A stretch of DNA of 64,000 nt from Nemophila menziesii. Its lineage: Eukaryota > Streptophyta > Magnoliopsida > Boraginales > Hydrophyllaceae. Location: assembly GCA_029959085.1 (NCBI GenBank), contig JARWIR010000031.1, positions 8,742,001 through 8,806,000 on the forward strand. The letters are read 5' to 3'. A program made the translations under genes and the position numbers. The notes beneath the pieces were generated by a model. It made no database searches. It worked only from the letters and a program-made list of their open reading frames with translations, and was not told the DNA's origin. Position 1 is the stretch's first letter, and each line of letters starts with the position of its first letter. Positions 13,606-25,404 of this stretch are shown one piece after another.

Positions 13606-15104
13606 AAAAAAAAAAATTAATCAGTTGCAAATTTAATGTACAACTATAACAAGACAAATTATTTGTCTAATTTTTCGTGTGATTTCAATGAAACACTACT
13701 CATCGCGTGTTTAACTTGTATTTAAAACATTTTTTCTTGTTTTTTTATTAAAAATGATTGTTCCAAAAATGTGAAAAATATTAGATTTTGTAACATTTAA
13801 TGATGCGAACTGTTTTTACACTTAATGCAACACATAATTTTGTGGCTTATTAATATATTACAGAAGTTAAAGCATCACATTAGCACGTTAAATAAAATCT
13901 AGAGTGAAAGTAAATTTTATTGGGAAGGTGATCATAAATAATATTGTCTTGTCGATTTTGAATTCAGATGTATTTTTAGACCTATACAAGTACATAGATT
14001 TTGTGTTATTTTCATATACATGTTGTAATTAACCTCATTGTAAACTACCTAAATTTATTGTCACAAATAATTACATAGTAAGCTTTATTTATCTATGTTA
14101 TAAACTTGTAATCATTCATGAATATTATGTTAAATATATCAACAACTAATTAGTTGTGGCATAACTAACTCTTAGCTTGTAATACAACTTAGTATTTTAG
14201 GAATCGTTTATTATTTTATTTTATTTTCAATAGACGTATAGATGTGTATAATAATGTTTCAACTTTTTAGCCAATAATTTCATCCTTATAAGACATGAGT
14301 ATTACCGATTCCTTTAAGAATTAATATAATTTTACAAAGTCTATACATGATATTGTAAAATTAGTCAAATTTTGTACAAGAATAAAAAAAACACCAATGA
14401 GCCTACAAATCCTATAGAGTTTTTACAATCAATAAAGATCTTATAGAATTTCAAATGAATACACAATAATAGTTAATACAAATATGAAACAAATACCTAT
14501 ATTCTTATTTAATAACATTTAATGAAACTTAATTAAAATCTGATACACATGTTGGTATATAATTTTTCAATGTAAAGTTACATGTACTTTCCATGAAACT
14601 TAAATTGCAATTCAATACATGTGTTTGTGGATTGATTCGTTAATGGTTTCTTACGTTCGTTTTAGATTTTTTTTTTATTCAATACCATTTAATAAATCAT
14701 ACCTACAAAAACATATTTTGAAGATAGATACATTATATAGAAACCAACATAAAAGACAAAAAAAAATTCATACACAATTAAAGAACATAAATATATAAAT
14801 CTATCTATTATATACAGATATGTTTGATAAATATATTTGTGTTTTTATATATTGAATTAGTAAAATACTTATATATATATATATATGTGTTTATTAAAAG
14901 ATACATATTTACAAATTTTTATAAAATACAAAAATATATTTTTATAGATATCTTAAATACTTCGACATATACATAAAAACAGTTGAAAAATTTATTAAAA
15001 TAGTAATGATTTAAACTAGATCATTAGATTTATAATATTATTTTGGTATACTAGTATTGTATCAATTAATTAGTTATTATAGTGGAACTGATACAAAAAT
15101 ATGA
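13606..15104. repeat. D block
   Basis: B joins D directly here, with C absent. Carries the full D marker set (13805, 13955, 14280) and the TA microsatellite at about 14871. A nearly parallel B-D junction occurs near 31140, so these two units share this arrangement. Confidence 0.7.
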
Positions 15105-16080
15105 TAAATTAATATTGTTGGAGAGAAATATGAAATGAAACTGAGAGTTACGTTTTAGATTGTACATATTTTTATAACTTTGGTGATTACTTCAGGTGAC
15201 AGCGAGTTTAGGTGGGTTTAAGTAAAGGAAGAAGAAATTTTAAATAGTTAGCTTCAATAACCTACCAATGTAGGGCCTAAGTAAAGAAAAGCCTTCATTT
15301 GGTTCTTTGTTTTGATCGGTTTAGCTTGGATTCATACTCAATCATAACTACCACTACTAAAGAAGAGTTTATATATGAAATATATAAGCACTAGATATGA
15401 CCCGTTCCTGAAGATATTTCTAAGTAATTAATTCGACCTTTACAAACGTTGTAATAATAAAAAGGGAGGGTGATGTGATTTTGATTTAGATAATAAACGA
15501 GAATATGAGAAATTAATAGGAATTATGAGAGGTTTGTGTTGATTTTGAGTTTTAATATGAAGAGTTTGGTGTATACTACTTTATTATATTAATACTCAAA
15601 CTAAAAATTAAAAAAATATGTGGCATACATATGTAGTGTGAACAAAATTAAAGACAACCCATCAATGACATAATTGGTATGAAATAAAAGAATGACATAA
15701 AATCTCATTTATTTTAGGTGTGAAAAAAAAACTTATCCTTTGCAAATTTAATATATAGTTATAACAAGACATAACATTTGTCTCAATTTTTGTGTCAAAT
15801 CAAAGAAACACGGCTTATCGTGAGTTTAACTTGGACACAAAATATTTTTGCTGGTTCTTTTATTCAAATTGAGTTCTACAAATGTGAAAAATATTTGATT
15901 TTGTGATATTTGAGCTATAAGAGCACTTAATAATTATTTAACTTATTAGAATGAGAATTTCAGTTCAAGAAACATATATACTTACAGTTACACATATGTT
16001 AAAACATCCCCTAAAATAAACAAACTCAATTTTCACATTTCAATTAATTAAAAATTACAATAAACAATATACATAAACGA
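15105..16080. repeat. E block with fossil Helitron 3' end near 15390
   Basis: Same content as 8246-9235. CTAG of the fossil terminus is at 15391-15394, followed by 'atatgacccgttcctgaaga'. No gene. Confidence 0.65.
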
Positions 16081-17040
16081 GGGTTGAGTAGGTGGCAGGA
16101 GAAGATAATTTTGAGAGGTGGTTTAGACATTCGAGTTGGTAAATGTGATTAATATGGCTTTATGTACATATATATAAAAATGATATTTAAGAATAATTTT
16201 TTTAACTGATTAAATTCTAATCGTTTAACATTGTTGAGGGAAAAACTAATTTTGAAAAGAAATTTGGGACTTGAGGAGATCTCTTCAAGACCCGTTGACA
16301 AAGATCTCATCTATAAATTTTGAAATAAGTGGTAATTTAGTCCCTCCTGATATTCGATTCTATATCATAACATTCATCACAATAAAAAAAATCTGGTAAA
16401 ATCATTTGACTACTAAAAAATTGTAGTAATAATTTATTGGATGTCAAAATTTTTTTACCAATACTCATGGACAACAAATTTTAAATGAATTTACAATTTG
16501 ATCATTGACCATGCCATTTCATCACAATTATTTATTTTTAGGAGATAAATGTTGTGATGAAATGACATGATCACGATTAGATTGTAATAATTTATGTTTC
16601 CTAGAAGATTAGAATAAACATGATTGTTAAACCTTTAAAGTTGAATCGATGTTTATAAGAGTTTCAGAAAAGGAGATGTATATGTTGCAGTTTTTCATAA
16701 TAGATATAGTTATGGAAATATCTATAAATAGTTGTTGTGTTGGTGAAAAATATGAAATAATAGCATCTATTTATATGTGAGCAGATGACTAAAATGAGAA
16801 TGAACAAGAAGATTCTGGATTTCAAAAATCATCAATTTTGATTAATACAACAATATATATAAAAGTTTTAATCAATGGTGATAAATATCAGTATATAAAA
16901 GACATGGGTGTTATCTCTTTAGATCCCTTTAAGTCTCTCAGTATAAAAGATGACTTAGATTTATACTTTTTTCTTCAATGGTTAGGATGCTCCAGAAAAC
17001 ATATAATTAATATTATGGAACCCATTACAATTTAATTATA
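16081..17040. repeat. G block
   Basis: Marked by 'gggttgagtaggtgg' (16082), 'gacaaagatctcatctat' (about 16299) and 'cccattacaatttaatta' (about 17021). Copies at about 22621, 33711 and 51421. Its right edge is the target into which Hel3 inserted in the sister copy at 23296. The 65-codon ORF at 16838-17035 is not open in the sister copies. Confidence 0.7.
16491..16587. repeat. 97-bp foldback (copy 1)
   Basis: Imperfect inverted repeat: left arm 16491-16527, 24-nt loop, right arm 16552-16587. The inner 21 bp pair with two mismatches; the outer part is looser. Copies of exactly the same 97-bp length lie at 34117-34213 and 51963-52059. Could be a tiny MITE-like element or a hairpin-RNA-type structure; nothing shows it is expressed. 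Confidence 0.8.
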
Positions 17041-17890
17041 TATTATATTTATACCATATATATATAAAAATCCAATAACAATTGTACTATTATAGTTATA
17101 ATCCCATAAAATTAATTTGTTGGTTTGTTCTATATAAATATCATTATCGACTTACTTTATTAATCTATCAAATATATAAATTCATTTTTTATTTATTAAT
17201 TTTTGGTAAATATATACCTTAAATATGAATGTATATCTTCATTTTGATTCAATTTTGAAGCCATAATATATATATATATATATAAAGTAAATAATTGAGT
17301 ATAAAAATATCAAGTTATTATATCTTTTTGGACATAATTAATGTTAGTATAATATAAAAAAATTTAGACCATACATATCAATATTATATAACATGTGTTG
17401 ACCAAAGGTTGTGAATCTACATTATAAAGCATTTTTTTAAACAATTCACATCCTCTACATAAACGATTATTAGGATAATCTACACTCCCTACATTCACTC
17501 CTTTATTTTATTTCATATTTTTGAACATATTTTTTTATTTTAAACAAAAAAATATTTATAATTATTACCATATTATTTTTTCGTCAAAACCATTTTAATT
17601 TATTGGACGATATAAATGCATTTTAAAAACGGTAACGACGTCATAATATTAATATTTAATGAATTTTTTAAAACACTTTCTTTCAATTTTTAATGTATAT
17701 TTTTATTGAGTTTGTGACCTTTTAAATTATTTATATTTTACCGCTACATATATATGATAAAATAAACTTTTTAAATTGACACGTCTACGATACATAAAAG
17801 ACGACCACGATCATTTGTAACCCATTAATTTACTTATTCGCACTAATTGCAATAATTGTTTTTAATAATAAAAGAAAACTTAATTGTCTC
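17041..17890. repeat. H/I blocks
   Basis: Begins at the unoccupied equivalent of the Hel3 insertion point (17040|17041). Contains 'ttgaccaaaggttgtgaat' (about 17398) and 'cgtcaaaaccattttaat' (about 17583). No gene seen. Confidence 0.65.
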
Positions 17891-18170
17891 TTATATCACT
17901 CCATACACACTATGCACAGTATTCTATTTTTTTATCCTAGCGTGTTGGATATCTTACTTTCTTCTAAGGGACTTAGGTTCGATACCGTAAATGGACCAAA
18001 ACTTATTTTAAAGGCACACATAAGGGATTGGGGTTCGTTTCCTTGTTAATAAAACAAAATCTTATCTTTTACATGACCCATAAAACGAGCGAATTTTAAA
18101 AGCTCACATAAGGGATTGGGGTTCGTTTCCTTGTTAATAAAACAAAATCTTATCTTTTAACCTGAACATT
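17891..18170. repeat. J block with tRNA-like promoter boxes; local duplication
   Basis: 'tagcgtgttgg' (17938-17948) resembles an A-box (9 of 11) and 'ggttcgatacc' (17976-17986) matches the B-box consensus GGTTCGANNCC, at a spacing usual for tRNA or tRNA-derived SINEs. A segment of about 60 bp with a second B-box-like motif ('ggggttcgtttcc') is duplicated at about 18013-18072 and 18099-18158. This may be a SINE relic; no cloverleaf could be drawn. Confidence 0.4.
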
Positions 18171-19725
18171 ACATGTAAATCTTACTCTTAACCATACGGT
18201 TAAACGTAGAACTTAACCTTGCACTTTACCTTAAATCTTGAACTTTAAACATAAAACTTTACTTTCATCATAACCTTAAACTTAACCTTAGTTTTAACCT
18301 TTACCGTAACCCTAACTTTATCTTTACCCTTAAGGTTTGAACCTCAATTCTAATTTGAACTAGATGAAAATTCATTGTGCTGATATTTGACCTCAAACCT
18401 AAATCTTATAACCTTAACCTTAACACTAACCTTATCCTTTAAGGTTTGAACCTTAATTCCGACCTTACCCAAATGAAGATTTATCACGATTATATCTGTC
18501 CTCGAACCTTAAATATGTATAACTTGAAAGTTAAACATCAAACCCTAAACCTTAAACTTACCCTTAGACTTGACCTTTACCTTAAAGATAACCCTTAGAC
18601 TGAACCTTAACCTTTACCATAACCTAAAATTTAAACTTTAACCATAACCTTTAAACTTAACATTAACTGTAATCCTAACTTAACCATAACATTAAACATA
18701 ACCTTATCCATGACCTTAGCCTTATTCTTAGCCATAGAATTAACCATAACCTTTGCCCTAGACTTAACCTTTGCCTTAGCTTTTGCTTTAGACTTTTCCT
18801 TAGTCTTAGCCTTATCCTTAGCCTAAATATTAGTCTTTACTTTAGTCTTATCCTTATCCCTATATATACCTGTTGCCTTAGCAATAGCCTTAAACTTAAC
18901 CTTAACATTAAACTTATATGTAACTTAAAATTTAACTTAACCTAAACATTAAATCGAACCTTATAATTAACCTTAACATTAACCTTAACCTCAAACTTAT
19001 CCTTAACCTTAACCAATACTTTACTCTTTAACCTTAACATTAACCTCAACCCCTTAATTATTAACCTTAAACACATCAGTAACTTTATTCTTAAAATTAA
19101 CCTAACATTAACCTTAACCATAGCCTTAACCTTAACCTTAGACTTAAACTTAAACTTTGACTTAGCCATTACTTAACATTAACCGTAATATTAACCTTAA
19201 CCTTAACCTCAACCATAGTTTTTCCCTTATCATTTAACTTAATCTTAATTTAATCCTTAATCTTAACCTAATCCTTAATCGTAACCTTAAACTTAACATA
19301 AAATATTATACCTTAAACCGTAAACCTTATATCATACTATTTAGTGTTTGATTTCACTTTAACCTTAACCTTAACCCAAACCTTAATCTTAAACTTAACC
19401 TTAACCTTAACCTTAACCTTAAATTTTATACCTTTAATCGTAAACCATAAACGTAAACTTTAAACTATACAACTTAGTGATTGCTTTCAATTTAACATTA
19501 ACTTTAACCATATCCCTTAAACCTAAGTCTTATATCTCAAACCTCAAAACGTAAATTTAACCTTAATCTTAACCTCAATCCTTAAACTTTACATTAACCT
19601 TAATCTTCGTGTTCGCCTTTATGTTAAATTATTTAACCTTAACATTGAACCTTGAACCTTAACCCTTAAACGATAAATCTTAAACCTTAACCTTAACCTT
19701 AACTTTAGACATTTCCTGAACCTTA
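18171..19725. repeat. L block 3: degenerate CCTTAA hexamer array
   Basis: About 1.55 kb of CCTTAA-type hexamers. Landmarks around 'agatgaaaattcattgtgct' (about 18362) and 'aaatgaagatttatcac' (about 18470) lie about 110 bp apart. The middle (18700-18900) has a run of CCTTAG/CCTTATC variants. The ORF at 18942-19169 (minus) is repeat-derived. Confidence 0.9.
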
Positions 19726-20855
19726 AATGCAATCCATGATAACGATGCCAACAAACTTTGTATCCCCCTAGATGTGAGGTTAATTACGCACCCAAGAGAG
19801 TAACTCCACACAAAGATTTATGGATCATTCCAAGTAGTAAAGTAAAAATTTTATCATCTCCATAGGGACTATAAAACTTATAGTGTGTGTGTTTAATGAC
19901 TTTGAATAAAATGGTATGTAACAAAATAATATATATTGGTTTGGGTTTTAATAATTATTAATATAGGGATTAACTTAGTGAGGAAACTAGCCTGACATAA
20001 TTATTTTATTTTTATTCGATTAGAAATAAACACCTCTAATATCTACTCCCACCTTTAAATTTCCCCTACCGGGTGTAATTCATTAACTAGGGCTAATAAA
20101 TTAAGTGGACTTTAAAACGAAAAAACCATATGCAAGATAATATAAAGTACGTATGAATAAATACCAGTTAATCAAAAACCCTAAATTCATAGAAAAGCCT
20201 CAATTCATAATTCTAGGGTTCATAAGAAATCGTCCAAAACTAATGAAGAGAGTATTTCGTTAACAATATATAGTAATCATAATCATAATTAAAGAATAAA
20301 ATTTAATAAATAAAAACATAAAGTCTTACAATGATTTGATTATGATGAAGATGTTAATGACTTCTTCTTTCTTCTCGTCTGACTTTGTCTTCAATCGGGT
20401 TTTAAAGATAATTTATAGTGTAATATTTGTAGCTCTCTTTCTAGGGTCAATATGGTTTCAACCTAGTAAAAATCTTGGCCCATGGTGTTTTTTACAAAAA
20501 CTAGATGGCCTTCGTCGTCTCAAAGAAACATCCATAGATTCCTCGGTATGGTCACGCAAACTAGATTTAAATGGATATATGATGGTGTTGAACCGGTGTT
20601 TAACTCTTTACTAATAGTTCTCATCATTACTTTAAGGTTTGCAGCATATTCAGAAAACATATACTCAAAATTAATAGGGTAAGACTTCCATCCTATATTG
20701 GATTGTCCAATATTAACATCTTAACTATTAATTATATTGATAAAAACAAATATCATATGTTAACTAGGTAGTTACTTAATTAGTTTTTTAATGACATAAA
20801 TATAGGGTATGTCTCATAATAATATTGGTATTGGACTATCCAATATTAGATAGAA
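19726..20855. repeat. B block 3
   Basis: Markers 'gtatcccccta' (about 19760), 'ccaagtagtaaagtaa' (19831) and 'ttgattatgatgaagatg' (20336). A stretch of about 230 bp present in other copies (around the 'caccaaagaactaaaag' marker) is deleted near 19990. Two overlapping ORFs (20336-20614, 20482-20682) are not maintained in sister copies. Confidence 0.75.
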
Positions 20856-21245
20856 TTATTTTCTAAATAAATATAGAGTCATATAGTCTAATTTTTTAGT
20901 GACATCGAAAAATGTAGAACTTTTTTTAAATAATATATGGTAATATAATGCAATTAAATCAAAAGCAATTCTGAATTTAATTTTGTATGTGTATATTATA
21001 CTTATAGGGAAATGGTTGGATAAACTAGAAATGTAGTATTGGCTAGAACTTTTACTATATCGGATGTTGAAAAAGGTAACACTATGGCATTTTAGGGATC
21101 TGAACATAAAATAAAATAAAGTCGACAACACTATGAAAATCATTAAAATTAATTCTACTAAAAATTCGGTAACTTTAATCCTTGATTTTTGGCGTAGTGA
21201 GAACAAAACAAAAGGTGACAACTAAAAACACACACTGTTATTCAT
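20856..21245. repeat. C-block part
   Basis: Corresponds to 56240-56660: 'atagtctaattttttag', a 'tggcattttagggatctgaa' marker (about 21085) and a 'tagtgagaacaaaacaaaag' segment (about 21195) that matches window positions 11-30. The 121-codon ORF on the minus strand (20856-21221) is broken in the sister copy, has no recognised domain, and is not called as a gene. Confidence 0.6.
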
Positions 21246-22090
21246 TGTTACAACTAAAAACAGTGAGTTGAGGTGGGTTTAAGTAAAGCAAGCAGAACTT
21301 ATTAAAAAACTGACGTTGGGCCTAAATAAAGAAAAGCCTCCATTTTGGCCTTTGCATCGATCGATTTACCCTAGGTTCATACTCAATCATAACAACCACT
21401 ACTTAAGAAGAGTTTATATATGAAATATATAAGCACAAGAAATGACCCGTTCTTGAAGACATTTCCAAACAATTAATTCTACTTTTACAAATGTTATAAT
21501 AATAAAAAGGGAGGGTGATGTGATGATAAACGAGAAGACGAGAAATTACTGGGAATTATGAGAGGTTTGTGGGTATTTTGAAGTTTAATAGAAACCAATA
21601 GGTGTATACTACATTATAATATAAATACTCGAACTAGATGTTAAAAAATGTATCACATACATATGTAGTGTGAACCCAATTAAAGACAACCCATCAATGA
21701 CTTATTTTGTATAAATTAAAAGAAAGACAGCTAATCTCATATATATTAGGTGTGCAACAAAAAACTCATCGTTTGCTACTTTAATGTAGAGTTATAACTA
21801 GACATATCATTTCTCGAAATTCTTGTGTGATATCAAAGAAACACGGCTTACCAAGAGTTTAACTTGGACATAAAACAACTTTGCTTGTTCTTCAATTAAA
21901 ATTAATCTATCTACAAATGTGAAAAATATTGGATTTTGTTACATTTGTCGTATAATAGCTCTTAACAATTAAGTATATTATTAGTATGTGAATTTTAATT
22001 CAAGAAACATATATACTTACAGTTACAAAGATTTAAAAAAAATTCCCCTAAAAGAAACAAACTCAATTTTCACATTTCAAGTATTTCAAA
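21246..22090. repeat. E block, 5'-truncated
   Basis: Joins C inside the E sequence, at 'agtgagttgaggtgggttta'. The fossil Helitron end near 21434 has lost its CTAG (reads CAAG) but keeps 'gacccgttcttgaagacatt'. No gene. Confidence 0.65.
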
Positions 22091-22620
22091 ATGACAATAA
22101 ACAATTTATATAAATCTATCATGGGTGGCTGACCAGGGTGTTGTTTAGGCCAATTTAATCGCCAATAAAAAACATTTTGCTAGATTATTTTCCAAATAAT
22201 TTACTACAAGTTATAATAAGTACGGACCACCACTGAGTAACTGAGTATTAGTATTATTCATCTCCGACCACTACCCACCGACAACCGCTGGCACCGCCAC
22301 CTAGGGAGTACTCATTGATTCATTGACTATAAAGCCATTGAGTATTTATAATATATATATTTAAACACCATCCAGCGACCACCAACACACCCACCAGGCG
22401 TACTTAGTAATTCAATGAGTACGAAATCACTAAGTACGAAATCGTAGATTAGAGAAATCAATAAATATGAAAAATTACTGAGTATATTAAGTTAATCTCT
22501 AACTATACTTAGACAATCAGCAAAACTACACTCAAAATCATTGAGTATACTTCTGGATTTCTAAATATTACCTAAAAATGGCACACATTTATATTTATGA
22601 TTGAACCAATACAATAATTA
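22091..22620. repeat. F block
   Basis: Copy of 9236-9730, with the hairpin at about 22401-22440 (one mismatch between arms). No gene. Confidence 0.65.
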
Positions 22621-23071
22621 ATAAACAATAAATAAATCTATTATACCTATAAGAAAATAAAATATTAAAAAAGTTATAAAATATTTAAAGAAAATAATAA
22701 AAAAATGATGACGTATTTTTTAATATTATAGATCTATGTTGAATGTTACAACAAGAAAAAAAGCACATCAAATAATCATGAACAACAAAACCTCATCAAA
22801 AAGTTTCGCTCGGATAGTTAGATCTGTTATATCAAACTCAACTGCTCAAACTCCAATCTACCATGGAATGATAGATCTACCGATAGAAAATAGTCTGCAG
22901 GGTTCAGTAGGTTGGATGAGAAGAGTATTTTTAGAGGTGGTTTAGTAGGTTGGATGATAGATCTACCGATAGAAAATAGTCTGCAGGGAAATGTTTCGAA
23001 ATAGTTGTTGTGTTGATGGAAAAATATAAGAATAGCATCCAGATTTCAAAAATCATCAAGTTTGATTATAT

Positions 23072-23114
<43 letters not shown>

Positions 23115-23296
23115 TATATATGTTGTTAATCAAAGATGATAAATATAAGAATATAAAAGACACGGGTGTGATCGCTTTAGAGCCGTCTCTCAACATATAT
23201 ACAAGATGACTTAGTTTGTCCCCTTATCTTTGATGGTTGGGATCGCTCCAAAAAATATATAACTAATATTATGGGACACACTATAATTTAATTATA
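22621..23296. repeat. G block, rearranged
   Basis: A segment of about 46 bp ('gatagatctaccgatagaaa...') occurs twice, at about 22869 and 22954, and the 97-bp foldback is missing, consistent with a deletion and duplication by slippage. A (TA)n tract lies at 23076-23112. The right edge 'aatttaattata' is the left flank of Hel3. The 69-codon ORF at 22736-22945 is not conserved in the copy near 51480. Confidence 0.7.
23076..23112. repeat. (TA)n microsatellite
   Basis: 37 bases of uninterrupted alternating A/T. The sister copy at about 52324-52340 has a shorter tract. Confidence 0.95.
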
Positions 23297-23309
23297 CTAG
23301 GTAAAACCC

Positions 23310-23323
23310 GTGTCTGAAGACAC
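23310..23323 (-). other. Helitron 3' subterminal hairpin (Hel3)
   Basis: GTGTCT-GA-AGACAC, a 6-bp perfect stem, 13 bases from the element's 3' terminus. In Helitrons this hairpin marks rolling-circle termination. Hel1 has the equivalent at 47888-47901. Confidence 0.85.
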
Positions 23324-23363
23324 TGAAGAAAAAATTTGTTGCGTTAACGGAAATCAAATACGG

Positions 23364-24722
23364 TGTCTAAGGGTAAAGGTCAAGGTCAAAGTTAGAATAA
23401 GGTTGTTATTTTTTTGCTCATCAAGAAGAAGGTTAGGTTATAGTTAAGGTTAATGTTAAGTTTAAGGTTAGGGTTAAGGTTAGGGTTTAGGTTAACGTTA
23501 AGGATATGGTTAATTTTAAGGTTAAAGTTAAGGTTAAAGTTAAGGTTAAAGTTAAGGTTAAAGTTAAGGGCTAAGGTTAAAGTTTTAGTCAAGTTTAAGT
23601 TAAATTTAATTTTAAGATTAAGATTAAGTTAGAGTTAAGCTTTAAGATGAAAAATTTAAGGTTTAACAAAATTCCAGGGTTAAGGTCGAATATTAGCGCG
23701 ATGATTCTTCATCTGTTTAAGGTTAAGGTTAAGGTTACAGTTAAGATGAAAGTTAAGGTTAAGGTTACATTTAAGATGAAAGTTAAGGTTAAGGTTTAAA
23801 GTTAAAGGGTTAAAGGTTAAGGTAAATTTAAAGGATAAATGTTAAGGTTAGGGTTAGAATTAAAGTTAAGGTTAAGGTTAAGATTAAGGTTAAGGTATAA
23901 AGTTTAAGGTTCAAAGATCAAGCTTTTAAGGTTCAAGGTTAAGGTTAAATTTTAACTTCAAGGTTAAGATTATGGTTAAGGTTAAGATTAAATTTAATAT
24001 AAAGGTGAAGGTAAAGGTTAAGGCTTGAGATTTAATGGTTAAGGTTAAGGGTTTAAGGGTTAAGAGTTACGGTTAAAGTTAAGGTTAAGTGAAGATGATG
24101 ATAAAGGATTTAAGGTTTATGGTTTAAGGTCAAGGTTTAAGATTAAGGTTAAGGTTAAGGTTAAGGTTAAGGTTAAGGTTAAGGTTAAGGTTAAAATTAA
24201 GGTTAAGTTTAAGGTTAAGGATAAGGTTAAGGTTAAGGTTAAGGTTAAGGTTAAAATTAAGGTTAAGTTTAAGGTTAAGGTTAAGGTTAAGGTTATGGTT
24301 AAGGTTAAGGTTAAGGTTAAGGTTAAGGTTAAGGTTAAGGTTAAGGTTAAGGTTAAGGTTAAGGTTAAGGTTAAGGTTAAGGTTAAGGTTAAGGTTAAGG
24401 TTAAGGTTAAGGTTAAGGTTAAGGTTAAGGTTAAGGTTAAGGTTAAGGTTAAGGTTAGGTTAAGGTTAGGGTTAAAGTTAAGGTTATGGTTATGGTTAAG
24501 GTTAAGGTTAAAGTTAAGGTTAAGGTTAAGGTTAAGGTTAAGGTTGAGGTTAAGGTTAAGGTTTGGGTTTGATTTTGGGATAGGTTAAGGCTAAGGTTAA
24601 GGTTAAGGTTAAGTTTAAGGTTAAGGTTAAGGTTGAAGTTAAGTTTAAGGTTAAGTTTAAGGTTAAAGTTAAGGTTAAGGGTAAAGTTAAGGTTAAGGTT
24701 GATAGTTAAGGGTCTATGGTTA
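23364..24722. repeat. TTAAGG hexamer array inside Hel3, with a near-perfect core
   Basis: TTAAGG on the plus strand, opposite to the L blocks. Positions 24297-24457 hold about 27 perfect copies in a row; the flanks are degenerate. Near 23681-23722 it contains a non-hexamer landmark whose reverse complement matches the L-block landmark ('atcgcgct', 'atattcgacct') as at about 54015. The ORF at 24295-24588 (alternating Val/Lys, then Arg/Leu) is a product of the hexamer. Confidence 0.93.
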
Positions 24723-24726
24723 CGGA

Positions 24727-25315
24727 TATGAGAGATATTAGAGATTTTTGAGGAGTAATATGAGAAGTTAGGTACATTCTGATTTATTATATAAATATTA
24801 TAAATTTATATTAAATGTAAAGAGTGATCTAATGTTTTTTTAATTTTTTTAATAAGTAAATAAGAATGAATTAATGGTATTATAAAGGTCCAAATCGGAT
24901 TTGCCCCATTGTTCTTAAGTGTTTCAAGATATTATTATTATCATAATTGTTATTTTTAACTCCACCATATATATCAATATTTTTCAATATTATTTTCCTT
25001 CATTGACTTTTCGAAAAATCGTGTCGGTTAATACATTGCTCCCATATTTCCAATTTGAAATTTTTTCTTTTAAAGGATCAATGTGATTTTTATATAGATA
25101 TAATAATTGAGAAAATAAAAAAAAAAGATATTTTTGAGAAGAATAAAATAATTATGAGAGAAATTAGAGATTTTTGAGTAGCAATATGAGAAGTTAGGTA
25201 CATTCTGCTTTATTATATAAATATTATAAATTAAATGTAAAGAGTGATTTAAGGTTTTTTGTTTTATGTTTTTTGTTTTTTGTTAAGTAATTAAGAATTA
25301 ATTAATGATATTAAT
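24727..25315. repeat. Direct duplication inside Hel3
   Basis: A segment of about 120 bp containing 'tgagaagttaggtacattct' and 'tttattatataaatattata' occurs at about 24728-24850 and again at 25142-25265. The core resembles the tail shared by D and E blocks ('gagttaggtgtatactac', 'tttattatataaata'). Confidence 0.8.
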
Positions 25316-25320
25316 AATAA

Positions 25321-25404
25321 GTGGGACATCTTGGCCACCACTTATGTTTGGTCAGAATCAATCCTAACCACCACTTATCAAAAAAACTTGTAATATAATA
25401 TAAA
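25321..25404 (-). other. Hel3 5' terminal region with degenerate 33-bp iterons
   Basis: On the minus strand this reads as the family 5' end followed by two decayed copies of the 'aagtggtggccaggatcgat' unit (plus-strand 'ccaccacttat' at about 25338 and 25369). It aligns with 41876-41990 in Hel1. Confidence 0.8.

Larger units (their letters stand above)
23297..25404 (-). mobile_element. Non-autonomous Helitron Hel3 carrying a TTAAGG array
   Basis: The 3' end is at 23297: CTAG preceded by host A on the plus strand, with the 3' hairpin 13 bases in. The 5' end is at about 25403-25404, with the family sequence 'acttgtaatataatata' equivalent to the reversed 5' end of Hel1; the terminal TC has mutated. 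Joining the flanks (23296 to 25405) restores 'aatttaattatatattatat', which is exactly the unoccupied site at 17040|17041; near-identical empty sites are 34664|34665 and 52517|52518. Insertion between A and T without target duplication is the Helitron hallmark. Content: a 1.36-kb hexamer array and a direct duplication. No Rep/helicase. Confidence 0.92.

Noticed and set aside
17938..17986. tRNA gene
   Set aside because: Only promoter-box-like motifs are seen; no acceptor stem or anticodon arm could be paired around them.
20336..20682. Possible conserved protein in B blocks (also 13282-13464, 30867-31088, 37702-37932)
   Set aside because: Some residues recur between copies, but this reflects DNA similarity. 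Starts, ends and frames differ, and B block 1 has stops throughout the region.
20856..21221. 121-codon ORF on the minus strand, the longest in the window
   Set aside because: Hydrophobic, AT-driven composition, no recognised domain, and the sister copy near 56240-56640 does not keep it open.
24295..24588. Val-Lys/Arg-Leu repeat protein, and similar Leu/Thr, Leu/Asn, Leu/Arg ORFs in the L blocks
   Set aside because: A hexamer TTAAGG read in triplets gives a dipeptide repeat with no stop in four of six frames. The ORFs follow the repeat and end where it degenerates; no other coding signal is present.
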